The position numbers were made by a program, and so were the translations under genes. From Spirochaetaceae bacterium (lineage in GTDB: Bacteria; Spirochaetota; Spirochaetia; CADAEX01), in contig WRCW01000004.1 of NCBI GenBank assembly GCA_009783755.1, positions 1-34,339 on the forward strand: a stretch of DNA of 34,339 nucleotides. Reading direction: 5' to 3'. This document shows positions 10,901 to 19,726 of this stretch, one piece after another. Each line of letters opens with the position of its first letter. Position 1 is the stretch's first letter. The notes beneath the pieces were generated by a model. It was not told where the DNA came from, did no database searches, and saw only the letters and a program-made list of their open reading frames with translations.

Positions 10901-12578
10901 TTCTAAGGAAGTTGACAGACTTGGACAGCAGGCAAGAAGCCTTATTGGCAGGGCAGGAAACGAAACAACTCTGCAGGAATTGCAAAATCAGATAAGGGAG
11001 TATGACCAGGCAATAACTAAAACACTAAGAGATATTGGAAAAGATGTATATAGCTATCCACATTTGGATACAGAAACATATAATATCCAGGACATGGTTT
11101 ACATTTTTTATAAACCTATTATTTATCGACAGCCAGGAGAAGATATATATTTTAGAGGAGTTGTCAGGATTGGAGTATCAACCAGCAGTATCATTACACA
11201 AATAAGAAACGCAAATATTGCTCTTATAAAACAAACTGTTGTAATTGCTGCAATTGCAATTACATTTGGAATGATTGGAGCTCTTGTTCTTGCAGCGATC
11301 ATTATTAGCCCTATCCGCAAGCTGGTAAAAGGACTTGAGGTTATCCGTGATACTGAAGATAAAGAGACATTAAAAAACCACGTTATAACAATAAAATCGA
11401 GGGATGAAATATTCCTTCTCGCAGAAACAGTTAATCAGATGACCGAAGGTCTTGTAAAAGCAGCAGCAGCAGGTAAAGACCTTACTGTTGGAAAAGAGAT
11501 CCAGAAGATGTTTATTCCTCTTGAAAAAGATAGCAACGGAAACAAACATACAACAGGAAAAGAGGTCACAGATAAATTTGAATTCTTTGGATATTATGAA
11601 GGTGCAAAAGGTGTATCAGGCGACTATTTTGATTATTTAAAACTTGATAATGATAACTTTGCAATCATAAAATGTGACGTTGCAGGAAAAGGTGTACCTG
11701 CATCATTGATCATGGTGGAAGTTGCTACAATTTTCTTGAACTATTTTAGGCATTGGAACAGTAAACAAAAAATCAATCTTTCTGAAGTAGTAATAAACAT
11801 TAATGACATGCTTGAGGAACGAGGATTTAAAGGCAGATTTGCAACATTAGTACTTGCTATAGTTAATGTAAGAACAGGAGAAAGTTATTTATGCAATGCT
11901 GGTGATAGTATTGTCCACTTTTACAGCAAAAAAGAAAATAGAATGAAACAGATAACACTTCCTGAATCTCCTGCATCAGGAGTTTTCCCATCAGTAATGG
12001 TTTCTGATAAATTCCAGCAAGTTAAAATGAAAGTTGAAAGAGGAGATGCTTTCCTGTTTTTTACTGACGGTATAGAAGAAGCTAAAAGAATGTTTAGAAA
12101 CAGCAGGTTCGAACAGATAGTATGCAGTGAACCTGGATTAAAGGAAGGGGAGTTGCATGACAATCATGCGGTTGGCGCAGGAAATGAAGAATTTGGAATA
12201 AAAAGATTGTATGATATTTTAAATGCAGTCTTTAATAAATCAACTTATAAACTTGAAAAACATCACAATCCTATTGAAAATGAACTGGTTACATTTGATT
12301 TTACATCATGTGAAGGAACAATGGAGCAAGCTATTATGGCAATGGTTTCTGTGGAAAAAATGTTTAGAATAATACTTGATCCATCTGCAAGATCTGATAA
12401 TAAAATTACTATAGATAAAAAAGTAAATAATTTTTTAAAACAATACTTTGATCAGTATAGACGTTATTTTGCATACCCAATAGAAACAACAGATAATCCT
12501 GGATATGATATTTATTCAAATCTTAAACAAGATGAACAGTATGATGATTTAACAATTCTTGCATTCAGGAGAAAGTGA
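7977..12578 (+). CDS. Transmembrane signalling protein: N-terminal BNR/Asp-box sialidase-like propeller + FN3/Ig-like segments + TM/periplasmic sensor + HAMP + SpoIIE-type PP2C phosphatase
   Basis: ATGA overlap with previous gene; Asp-box strings SSDSGRNF and STDGGRTW; TM segments; HAMP-like IISPIRKLVKGLEVIRD; SpoIIE/PP2C strings GYYEGAKGVSGDYFDYLKLD, KCDVAGKGVPASLIMV, FFTDGIEEAK, DDLTILAFRRK. Confidence 0.85.
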   Translation: MISYKQGHHRDAVEHSCAAAPRFHKYILPLIILLLFFIPSSLFSVDIYWDAQKVIVPSNGRFHTTAFGGGTTAIVWHEFVKHDENRGVVFLSIATTADGIEWVRNERFAGPFNYAGDEVAICSLAVKSNGDIYIAASISANSVRIFSSSDSGRNFRETTHQATFTMAVGPRLFIKEDGKFIMFVTKEQGNNLSISYSLSDDGQRWGEFVQLVQESNLALNFLPHFVSKNGVEYVIFQSFIILRRSAYQLYFKKSTDGGRTWSSSKRITDFNETISGRSLESGEFDNQRPNFIIEDNMIKLAWERRNINEANPQIYYLQLDLNGNILTSAERISRGNRACNYPRVASYMGTTVLTWFDNRMGDNSIIFADFNGILWRERDLSDMRGNSTFGQMIDAGETMYIFWENRVGNVSRIIMIAPDKTVDTPVITPTNFIANRRTSFDKYTFSWNLPEDSSGIAGFSYSVGRDINGEPPRRIMNTSRQLRGEVTIKEDGQWYIYLVATDYAGNWSKPAVMPIYRDTQPPEKVIIEDFIKDDNGFLLSNNIRIKWRPSDNEPLSGYIYTIQHLDENYRRDIDENTYMRRIRNPDKKNVIKNSYFDASGMDNGIWGFSVAAVDEAGNIGEPVQTIFRLNKYVTVTYITAINAVKDQLDRINITLTGRGFSVGGNIHTIILDRDGEEPWDYTFYLNEGAYNVETDRLIKDFNLFDIQEGEYRIGLIHPTRGLYFSKPAIRLEPSGNVKFGYFISDQETVWKPAKRKMFTFSLGGAGFYFILAFCFLVIVVSVSRIKAAYNERRQLNKDIYAIMKGIPIYSKEIKEGIMKIKNKGMGLRLKFTLFVISIVFAVVLMIALPLGRFMLETERKNLVISLQQQVGVLLESLTYGARSYLPSANMIELGLLPSQREAMLDSRYVTITGRSSRNEIGHDFLWVTDDPNIYSKISAREIIPGRERVVDAVSAMISDLEGKINTEASSGVSTYSKEVDRLGQQARSLIGRAGNETTLQELQNQIREYDQAITKTLRDIGKDVYSYPHLDTETYNIQDMVYIFYKPIIYRQPGEDIYFRGVVRIGVSTSSIITQIRNANIALIKQTVVIAAIAITFGMIGALVLAAIIISPIRKLVKGLEVIRDTEDKETLKNHVITIKSRDEIFLLAETVNQMTEGLVKAAAAGKDLTVGKEIQKMFIPLEKDSNGNKHTTGKEVTDKFEFFGYYEGAKGVSGDYFDYLKLDNDNFAIIKCDVAGKGVPASLIMVEVATIFLNYFRHWNSKQKINLSEVVININDMLEERGFKGRFATLVLAIVNVRTGESYLCNAGDSIVHFYSKKENRMKQITLPESPASGVFPSVMVSDKFQQVKMKVERGDAFLFFTDGIEEAKRMFRNSRFEQIVCSEPGLKEGELHDNHAVGAGNEEFGIKRLYDILNAVFNKSTYKLEKHHNPIENELVTFDFTSCEGTMEQAIMAMVSVEKMFRIILDPSARSDNKITIDKKVNNFLKQYFDQYRRYFAYPIETTDNPGYDIYSNLKQDEQYDDLTILAFRRK

Positions 12579-12893
12579 GTGTCAAAAAAAAGAGAGTTTG
12601 TCTGTCAAAATTGCGGAAAAACAGTTCCTGCAAATAAAGATAAATGTCCTTTCTGCGGAAGGTTTTTTAAAGGAGTAAGGTGCCCCAAGTGTTTTTATGT
12701 AGGTGAAACAGATGATTTTACTAAAGGGTGTCCTTCATGCGGTTATCTTGGAGATGAATCGGAAAATAGCAATTCTGATTTAACAGAGAATATTAAAAAA
12801 CCAAAAAATATACCATCATGGTTTTTAATGGGTGCAGCAGTTTTTCTTTCTCTTGCAGTAATAATTCTTTTGATTGTTTTATCAAGAATATAA
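12579..12893 (+). CDS. Zinc-ribbon protein with C-terminal transmembrane helix
   Basis: GTG start immediately after upstream TGA; CxxC pairs CQNC, CPFC, CPKC, CPSC; C-terminal hydrophobic helix. Confidence 0.75.
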   Translation: MSKKREFVCQNCGKTVPANKDKCPFCGRFFKGVRCPKCFYVGETDDFTKGCPSCGYLGDESENSNSDLTENIKKPKNIPSWFLMGAAVFLSLAVIILLIVLSRI

Positions 12894-12916
12894 AGCTAAT
12901 TTTTAATACCACGAAA

Positions 12917-12945
12917 TTGAGATTTTACGCTTATGGACATATATA
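12917..12945 (+). promoter_or_regulatory. Possible sigma70-type promoter for the lipoprotein gene (TTGAGA - 17 bp - TATATA)
   Basis: Hexamers read directly; AT-rich context limits specificity. Confidence 0.3.
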
Positions 12946-12967
12946 AAATATATGATATACTTAAACT

Positions 12968-13669
12968 GTGAAGAAAAAGATAATTTTAATAATTCTAATA
13001 TATATATTTTTGGCAATATCCTGTAAGCGCGAAAAAGAAGCATCACTGCAACAGGAACAGAAAGATGAAAATATTAGCACAGAATATAATAAAGATTCTA
13101 AACCTGATGAAAAAAATAATGATAAAAAACCTATAGCGCCTAATCCTTCAGAGTCTATGTTTTCTTCAAATCAAAAAAACAGACCAGCACCAGCAAGAGT
13201 AGAAAGCACCCATTATCTTTTATGTGAGCAAAATATTGGTATTGTAACACCAGAGGATTTCGAAATAGGATCGCTTCTTGTTATTTCAAATAAGGCAGGA
13301 GATGAAGTTAAAAATAAATTATATAGAGATTTTATAAATAAATTTTTTAATGAACTTAGAAAAGATAATATACCTTCATCTATAATATCAGAAGAAAATC
13401 ATTTTTTTCTTAAAAATATCTTTGATTCATATATAGAAAAGGAGCAAATTCCGGATAATATCAGAATAGGCAGGGTAATTCGTACTAAAGATGGCCTAAG
13501 ACTAAATTTGCGAATGTACAAAGACAACAACAGAACAGAAGGATCAATTCTCCTTTTAGAAACAAAAGATGGTTTTGAGGTAAAAGAATTTTATGGGGAT
13601 CTTGGAATGCTTGATGTTGAATACAGCAGAGGCGATGAAAAATTTGAGCCAGAGATCTATAAATTCTGA
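12968..13669 (+). CDS. Putative lipoprotein
   Basis: GTG start; signal peptide KKKIILIILIYIFLAISC with lipobox-like LAISC; no recognised domain. Confidence 0.65.
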   Translation: MKKKIILIILIYIFLAISCKREKEASLQQEQKDENISTEYNKDSKPDEKNNDKKPIAPNPSESMFSSNQKNRPAPARVESTHYLLCEQNIGIVTPEDFEIGSLLVISNKAGDEVKNKLYRDFINKFFNELRKDNIPSSIISEENHFFLKNIFDSYIEKEQIPDNIRIGRVIRTKDGLRLNLRMYKDNNRTEGSILLLETKDGFEVKEFYGDLGMLDVEYSRGDEKFEPEIYKF

Positions 13670-13798
13670 TATAATCAATATACCTCGATCAAAAGCTCAA
13701 GTACTGCAAGTGGCTGGCAGAAAGTATATTGTTTTGACAGGTATGGATTATGATGTGCAGGTTTAAGACTAATTTAGTATTATAAGGCAGGTAATAAA

Positions 13799-15049
13799 TT
13801 GGGCATTGAAACAAACAGAATAGAAACAGAATTTATTTTAAAATCAGTTTTAGATAAGGAAATTCCTGTAAATATACAAATGAAGAAAAAAAATATTGCA
13901 GGAAAGCTAGTAAGTTATAATCTTGAAAAAAATGTAAAAATTGAGCTTTCAGAAGAAGATATAAAACTGTTTACTACAAATGATAAGATTGCTATATATT
14001 TTTCATATTTTAGCCATGTAATGAATTTTTCTGTAATAACAACTGAAATAACAAATAATCAGATTGTTGTTTCTTATCCAACAAAAATATATAAGAATTT
14101 AAGCAGAAAATATATAAGAGTAGTTCCTCCTGAAAATTCCAAAATTGTTTTTAATATGAAAGGGGAAAAATTCCAACTCGATTTTCCTAAAACAGAAGAA
14201 TATAATGCTGTTGATTATCCTGAATTTAATACAGAAGAATTCCCGGTAAATGATATCCAGCAACTGGTAAATGATTTCAGAAAAAAAATACTTGAATCTG
14301 TAAGTAATGTCAATATCATAACATATCGCAAGCAGAAACCTGACTCTATAGAAGAGAAATTACTTGCTCAATCAGGGAAGGTTTTATATATTCCATCTGT
14401 CAATAAAGAGTTACCTCAATTTTTGGAAATAGAAAATATTCCAATAATCACAATAGATAATATAGATAGCTATATTCCCGATGCAAATAAGCTGCTTAAG
14501 ACAAGTAATGCTGAAAAATATTTAAAAGGTGTTCATTCAGAACTATATTGCCCTATCTTATATCTTGAATATGTAGTAGGACATATACATCTTCAGAATA
14601 AAGGGATAAAGCAAACTAAAATAAAAGAAGATATTCTTGAATATGCATATCAATTTTCAAAAGTTCTGGCATTTTCACTTAAGGTTAGCGGGTATTTTAA
14701 TCAGGGAAAAATGGAAGTCCAGGAAAAATATGAAAACACAATAGTCGATATAAGTGCTTCCGGACTTTTATTTGAATCAAATTCTAAAAAACTGGAGAAA
14801 TCAATTTTTCTTTATTCAGATATAAAAATTGATCTTATCCTTGGTTCAACGACTATACCAATAATTAGCAGGGTCATGAGAAAATTTAGAAATGGAGATA
14901 GTATCTTTTTTGGTCTTATTTTTCTTGAGCTTGATCCTAAAGATTTTGAATATCTCTTTTCATTTGTATATGAAAGGGAAATTACAGAAGATGATATTGA
15001 GAAATGGGAAGGGGGATCATCTCCGCCACAAGTCAATATGAACCAATAA
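13799..15049 (+). CDS. PilZ domain (c-di-GMP binding) protein with N-terminal extension
   Basis: TTG start with AAGGCAGG upstream; RxxxR-like string SRKYIR and D-I-S-A-S-G motif (DISASGLLFES). Confidence 0.65.
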   Translation: MGIETNRIETEFILKSVLDKEIPVNIQMKKKNIAGKLVSYNLEKNVKIELSEEDIKLFTTNDKIAIYFSYFSHVMNFSVITTEITNNQIVVSYPTKIYKNLSRKYIRVVPPENSKIVFNMKGEKFQLDFPKTEEYNAVDYPEFNTEEFPVNDIQQLVNDFRKKILESVSNVNIITYRKQKPDSIEEKLLAQSGKVLYIPSVNKELPQFLEIENIPIITIDNIDSYIPDANKLLKTSNAEKYLKGVHSELYCPILYLEYVVGHIHLQNKGIKQTKIKEDILEYAYQFSKVLAFSLKVSGYFNQGKMEVQEKYENTIVDISASGLLFESNSKKLEKSIFLYSDIKIDLILGSTTIPIISRVMRKFRNGDSIFFGLIFLELDPKDFEYLFSFVYEREITEDDIEKWEGGSSPPQVNMNQ

Positions 15050-15626
15050 ATAGTCCCCAAAAAATTAGATTTATTATTATAAAAAAAAGTATCTGTTTTA
15101 AGCCAGGTTTTATATTAAAAGAGTGATTCTTTGTTTTGCCTGCATGGTCAATAGAAGTCGATTTTTCAATTTCAATAAGTTTGAAATCTATCTGTTCTAT
15201 AATATTTTTATTAAATTTTAAATTAAGTTCAGTTAACTTTTCAAAATAAAAAAAGATCCTATAAAAGAGAGCACCGGTTTTACCTGGAAATACAAGTTCT
15301 TTTCTGACTGAAAATCTCGAAATATATACCGAACCTATCAGTAATAAAGTTTTTTTTAAACCAGAAAATATTGCCCCTTGTGTAATATAAAAATGGCCAA
15401 CTTCAAAATAAACTTTGCCATCAGGCGGATAAATATTTGCAATCATTATTGCCAATAAAAGCAATATATTAGGTAAAATGCGAAATCTTCTTTCTGTTAA
15501 AATATTTAGAATAATAACAATAAAAACAAAAACAGATCTTATAATTAAATTACTTGTAAAGAGAAAAGGGAAAAAAATCGCTACTCCGGTTAAGAAGCAG
15601 ATACCTGGCTTAATATTTTTAAACAT
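15033..15626 (-). CDS. Integral membrane protein, co-operonic with Gx transporter
   Basis: Multiple TM segments; 8-nt overlap with upstream Gx transporter gene. Confidence 0.6.
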   Translation of the reverse strand: MFKNIKPGICFLTGVAIFFPFLFTSNLIIRSVFVFIVIILNILTERRFRILPNILLLLAIMIANIYPPDGKVYFEVGHFYITQGAIFSGLKKTLLLIGSVYISRFSVRKELVFPGKTGALFYRIFFYFEKLTELNLKFNKNIIEQIDFKLIEIEKSTSIDHAGKTKNHSFNIKPGLKQILFFIIINLIFWGLFIGSY

Positions 15627-16167
15627 GCTGACCTTTATTATTCAATAACTTTGTTTTTAACCATTGTGATTTTAAAATAAACAATTCTGCAAAAATACCT
15701 ACAAAAACAGAAGTTACTGTACCTATAAGAATAATAGGCGGTCCCATAATTATTGCAGCTTTTCCGAATATAAAATATTTTGCGACAATCAGCTGGATAA
15801 TATTGCTTGCAAAAGCGCCTGCGACAGAGACTCCTACCATTGTAATTTTATCTTTGAATATTTTATAAATAAATATCATTGCAAGTCCGCTTGCCAGAGA
15901 ACCTGAAAAAGAAAATAAAAATATATAAGAAAAAATAGTCCCTGTTATTATTCCTTGACCTATAATTTTTAACAAAACAAGAATCATTGTCATACCAGGT
16001 GAAAATATTTTCAAAGAAATCATAATAGGTATGTTGGCAATTCCATATCGCATAAAAATAATTGGTTTTGGGATAATATACTCAATCATGGAAAGAAATA
16101 TACAACATGCTGCAAGAAGCGGCAGTGTTTCTTTATTCTCAGTAAGAGAGTGCATCAATTTTTTCAT
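15619..16167 (-). CDS. Gx transporter / heptaprenyl diphosphate synthase component I family membrane protein (EetB-like)
   Basis: RYGIANIPIMISL, GQGIITGTIFSYIFLFSFSGSLASGLAM, GVSVAGAFASNIIQLIVAKYF pattern typical of the family. Confidence 0.75.
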   Translation of the reverse strand: MKKLMHSLTENKETLPLLAACCIFLSMIEYIIPKPIIFMRYGIANIPIMISLKIFSPGMTMILVLLKIIGQGIITGTIFSYIFLFSFSGSLASGLAMIFIYKIFKDKITMVGVSVAGAFASNIIQLIVAKYFIFGKAAIIMGPPIILIGTVTSVFVGIFAELFILKSQWLKTKLLNNKGQHV

Positions 16168-16522
16168 TTTCTGTTTTTACCTTTTCTTCTCCTATAATTC
16201 TTATAAAAATCATATTGGGAAGACAACCTGCCCATTCTCCTGATTTTACAAGATCTCCTGATTTTACACATAACTTATCAGGACAGGGTGAGTATTGGAA
16301 ATATGCCTGTTTGCTTTTAATAATAATTGTGGAGTTGCCCCGAGGCCCTTTTACATAAATATCTTTATCCTGACTAAGTGGATAAACCAATGTACCATCA
16401 CGATAAGATATTTCAAGAAGTTCAGGGGGGGAGTAATTACCATATATAATATAAATTGCAACGAATGCTACTATCAAACAAAGTAGTATCGCAATAATAT
16501 CTGCTGCTTTAAATTTTATCAT
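16139..16522 (-). CDS. NusG domain II-containing protein (EetA-like)
   Basis: N-terminal TM; SPCPDKLCVKSGDLVKSGEWAGCLPNMIFIRI signature. Confidence 0.8.
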   Translation of the reverse strand: MIKFKAADIIAILLCLIVAFVAIYIIYGNYSPPELLEISYRDGTLVYPLSQDKDIYVKGPRGNSTIIIKSKQAYFQYSPCPDKLCVKSGDLVKSGEWAGCLPNMIFIRIIGEEKVKTENEKIDALSY

Positions 16523-16528
16523 TCGATA

Positions 16529-16617
16529 TACAATTTATCCTATTTAAATAAAAAATCAATAGAGGTGAAATTGTAATTTACCCTATTTAAATAAAAATCG
16601 AAATAGGTGAAATTGTA
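16529..16617. repeat. Intergenic repeat: about 42-bp unit repeated twice in tandem, each containing matching inverted arms
   Basis: CAATTTATCCTATTTAAATAAAAAATCAATAGAGGTGAAATTG then TAATTTACCCTATTTAAATAAAAATCGAAATAGGTGAAATTG; TACAATTT..CCTATTT is complementary to AAATAGG..AAATTGTA. Confidence 0.8.
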
Positions 16618-16697
16618 AATTTTTGTTGGAATCATATCGCAAAATAACCTGGTTTGTGGTAAGATATTAATTAAATAAATATTAAAGGAGCCGTATA

Positions 16698-18347
16698 ATG
16701 CTCAAACCTCTTACAAAAAAGACTAATTTTACAAAAAGAAAAGGACCTGTTGTTCTTGTTATTATGGATGGCGTAGGTTTTGGTAAATATAAAGAAGGAG
16801 ATGCTGTAGCTGCAGCTCTTATGACAAATTTTGACTTAATAAAAAGTACTTATCCTTTTGTAAAGCTTAAAGCGCATGGGACAGCTGTTGGGCTTCCTGC
16901 AGATGACGATATGGGGAACAGCGAGGTAGGCCACAATGCAATGGGATGCGGCAGAGTCTATGCGCAAGGGGCAAAGCTTGTCAGCGGATCAATTGAAACA
17001 GGAAAAATGTTTAAAGGAGATATCTGGAATAAACTTGTTTCCAATGTAAAAACAACAGGTAAGACACTTCATTTTATAGGACTATTTTCTGATGGAAATG
17101 TTCATAGCAATAATAATCATCTTAAAGCAATGATCACTAAAGCAAAAGAAGATGGCGCTTCTAAAGTGCGTGTTCATATTCTCCTTGATGGAAGGGATGT
17201 AGGTGAAACATCTGCTTTGGAATATATTGATCCTTTTGAAGATTTTCTATCATCTCTTAGGAACAGCTCTTTTGACTGCGCAATTGCTTCTGGCGGCGGC
17301 AGAATGGTTATTACAATGGATAGATATAACGCTAATTGGAGTATGGTTGAAAAAGGGTGGAAAACCCATGTTCTTGGAGAAGGGAGAATGTTTAAATCAG
17401 CGCATGAAGCTGTTGAAATACTCAGAAAAGAGACAGGAGCTATTGATCAGGATATTCCTGCGTTTGTAATTGAGAAAGATGGAAAACCAGTTGGCACTAT
17501 TGTGGATGGAGATTCTGTTATATTTTATAACTTCAGAGGTGACAGATCTCTTGAAATCACAGAAACTTTTGAGAAAGAAGATTTTAACCGTTTTGACAGA
17601 AAGAGATATCCAAATGTCGAATATGCAGGGATGATGGAATACGATGGTGATGCCCATGTACCAAAACAATTTCTTGTAAACCCTCCATCGATAGACAGGA
17701 CAATAGGCGAGTATCTTGTTTCAACAGGAGTAAAGCAGTTTGCAATAAGTGAAACTCAAAAATTCGGTCATGTAACCTATTTTTTTAATGGCAACAGAAC
17801 AGGAAAATTTTCAGAAGAGCTTGAAGATTATGTTGAGATCACATCAGATATTGTTCCATTTTCACAGAGGCCATGGATGAAGTGCGCAGAGATTACAGAC
17901 AAAGTAATTGAAGCAATAAAATCAGATAAATATGGCTTTATACGACTTAATTTTCCTAATGGTGATATGGTAAGCCATACTGGTATTTTTGAGGCTGCTG
18001 TATGCGCAATGGGAGCTCTTGACATTTGTCTTGGCAGATTGATGAAAGCTGTTGAGGAAGCAAAAGGGATAATGGTTGTTACAGCAGACCATGGGAATGC
18101 TGATGATATGTATGAACATGAAAAAGATGGAAGAGTTAAAATAAAGGAAAATGGAAAACCAAAAGCAAAGACAGCTCATTCGCTTAATCCTGTACCCTGT
18201 ATAATATTTGATCCTGAATATAAAGAAGAATATGGCAGGCAGTTAAGAGAAGGGCTTGGAGTAAGTTCCATTGCAGCAACATGTATAGAGCTTTTAGGAT
18301 ATAATCCACCGGAAGACTATAATCCTTCGGTATTGATCTGGAAATAG
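16698..18347 (+). CDS. gpmI: 2,3-bisphosphoglycerate-independent phosphoglycerate mutase
   Basis: VVLVIMDGVGFG, DDDMGNSEVGHNAMGCGR, LLDGRDVGETSALEY, TADHGNADDM; RBS AAAGGAG. Confidence 0.93.
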   Translation: MLKPLTKKTNFTKRKGPVVLVIMDGVGFGKYKEGDAVAAALMTNFDLIKSTYPFVKLKAHGTAVGLPADDDMGNSEVGHNAMGCGRVYAQGAKLVSGSIETGKMFKGDIWNKLVSNVKTTGKTLHFIGLFSDGNVHSNNNHLKAMITKAKEDGASKVRVHILLDGRDVGETSALEYIDPFEDFLSSLRNSSFDCAIASGGGRMVITMDRYNANWSMVEKGWKTHVLGEGRMFKSAHEAVEILRKETGAIDQDIPAFVIEKDGKPVGTIVDGDSVIFYNFRGDRSLEITETFEKEDFNRFDRKRYPNVEYAGMMEYDGDAHVPKQFLVNPPSIDRTIGEYLVSTGVKQFAISETQKFGHVTYFFNGNRTGKFSEELEDYVEITSDIVPFSQRPWMKCAEITDKVIEAIKSDKYGFIRLNFPNGDMVSHTGIFEAAVCAMGALDICLGRLMKAVEEAKGIMVVTADHGNADDMYEHEKDGRVKIKENGKPKAKTAHSLNPVPCIIFDPEYKEEYGRQLREGLGVSSIAATCIELLGYNPPEDYNPSVLIWK

Positions 18348-18536
18348 TTTAAAACAATGGTTTTTATCATTGCTTGTAAGCTTGACTGACCAGGCAATCC
18401 TTGTGCTATGGAATTTCAAAAATATAAGCTAACCCTGCTATAAATATTGCAAAAAAATTCAAAATAGAGGTTATTAAATATTTAACTTTTTTGATATTTA
18501 TATTATAAAAAAATAAATTTAATTTAGGAGAAGTTT

Positions 18537-19658
18537 GTGTTAAAGACAGGTTTTGTAGGTTACAGAGGAATGGTTGGCTCTGTACTAATGAAAAGAATGG
18601 TAGAAGAGGATGATTTTAAAGGTTTTGAAAAAATATTTTTCTCAACTTCGCAGGCAGGTAAAAGCGATGTAATAGCAGGCGGAATGAGTACAGGCATTAT
18701 AGAAAATGCTGAAAACATAGACAAATTAAAAGCAATGGATGTTATTGTAACATGCCAGGGTGGAAGCTATACTGAAAAAATATATCCACAACTTTTGGCT
18801 ACTGGCTGGAAAGGGTACTGGATAGATGCTGCATCCACTTTAAGAATGAAAGATGATGCAATCATAATCCTTGATCCTGTAAATAGAAATGTTATAGATG
18901 AATCTTTAGCAAAAGGGATCAAATGCTATGTAGGTGGAAACTGTACAGTAAGCCTTATGCTTATGGGTATAGGACCGCTTTTTCAAAATAATCTTGTTGA
19001 ATGGTTAAGCACCATGACTTACCAGGCATCATCAGGAGCAGGCGCGCTTAACATGAAAGAGCTTCTTGCTCAGATGGCAGCTCTTGGTACTGTTGCAGGA
19101 GATAAGATTTATGACCCCGCATCTGCAATTCTTGAAGTTGACAGGCTTGTTACAGAAAAAATGAGAAGCAGTGATTTCCCTGTTGAGAATTTCAAAGTTC
19201 CATTAGCTGGAAGTGTTATTCCCTGGATCGATAAAGCTCTTGAAAATGGGCAGTCAAAAGAGGAATGGAAGGGAATGGCAGAGACAAATAAAATACTTAT
19301 GACAAAAAAACAGATACCTATAGATGGAATCTGCGTAAGAATCGGAGCAATGCGCTGTCATAGCCAGGGAGTTACAATAAAACTTACAAAAGATGTTCCA
19401 ATCAAAGATATTTATGACATGATTGCAGCAGGCAACGAATGGGTAAAAGTTGTTCCAAATGAAGTGGATGCAACAATAAGACAGCTTACCCCTGCGGCTG
19501 TTTCAGGAACTTTAACAATACCAGTTGGAAGAATAAGAAAGATGACTATTGGCAATGAATACTTAACTCTTTATACAGTAGGCGACCAGCTTCTTTGGGG
19601 AGCAGCAGAACCTGTAAGAAGAATGTTTAATATTGTCAGGGAGCATCTTGGTAAATAA
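18537..19658 (+). CDS. asd: Aspartate-semialdehyde dehydrogenase
   Basis: [52 protein letters not shown] (active-site GGNCTV), [14 protein letters not shown] start, RBS TTAGGAG. Confidence 0.93.
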   Translation: MLKTGFVGYRGMVGSVLMKRMVEEDDFKGFEKIFFSTSQAGKSDVIAGGMSTGIIENAENIDKLKAMDVIVTCQGGSYTEKIYPQLLATGWKGYWIDAASTLRMKDDAIIILDPVNRNVIDESLAKGIKCYVGGNCTVSLMLMGIGPLFQNNLVEWLSTMTYQASSGAGALNMKELLAQMAALGTVAGDKIYDPASAILEVDRLVTEKMRSSDFPVENFKVPLAGSVIPWIDKALENGQSKEEWKGMAETNKILMTKKQIPIDGICVRIGAMRCHSQGVTIKLTKDVPIKDIYDMIAAGNEWVKVVPNEVDATIRQLTPAAVSGTLTIPVGRIRKMTIGNEYLTLYTVGDQLLWGAAEPVRRMFNIVREHLGK

Positions 19659-19673
19659 TCTGAAAGGCTGATG
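19615..19673 (+). repeat. Direct repeat copy 1 (native 3' end of asd plus flanking 15 nt)
   Basis: 59 bp TAAGAAGAATGTTTAATATTGTCAGGGAGCATCTTGGTAAATAATCTGAAAGGCTGATG; matches 26787-26845 with 3 mismatches. Confidence 0.95.
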
Positions 19674-19691
19674 AGTAAAATGGAATAAAGT

Positions 19692-19726
19692 TAAAAAGCC
19701 AATTTTGAAAAAAGATTGGCTTTTTA
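19692..19726 (+). terminator. Rho-independent terminator downstream of asd
   Basis: 12-bp perfect inverted repeat TAAAAAGCCAAT / ATTGGCTTTTTA with 11-nt loop and T-run in the 3' arm. Confidence 0.85.

Noticed and set aside
18356-18380. CAATG...CATTG inverted repeat after gpmI as a terminator
   Set aside because: Only 5-bp stem and no T-run.
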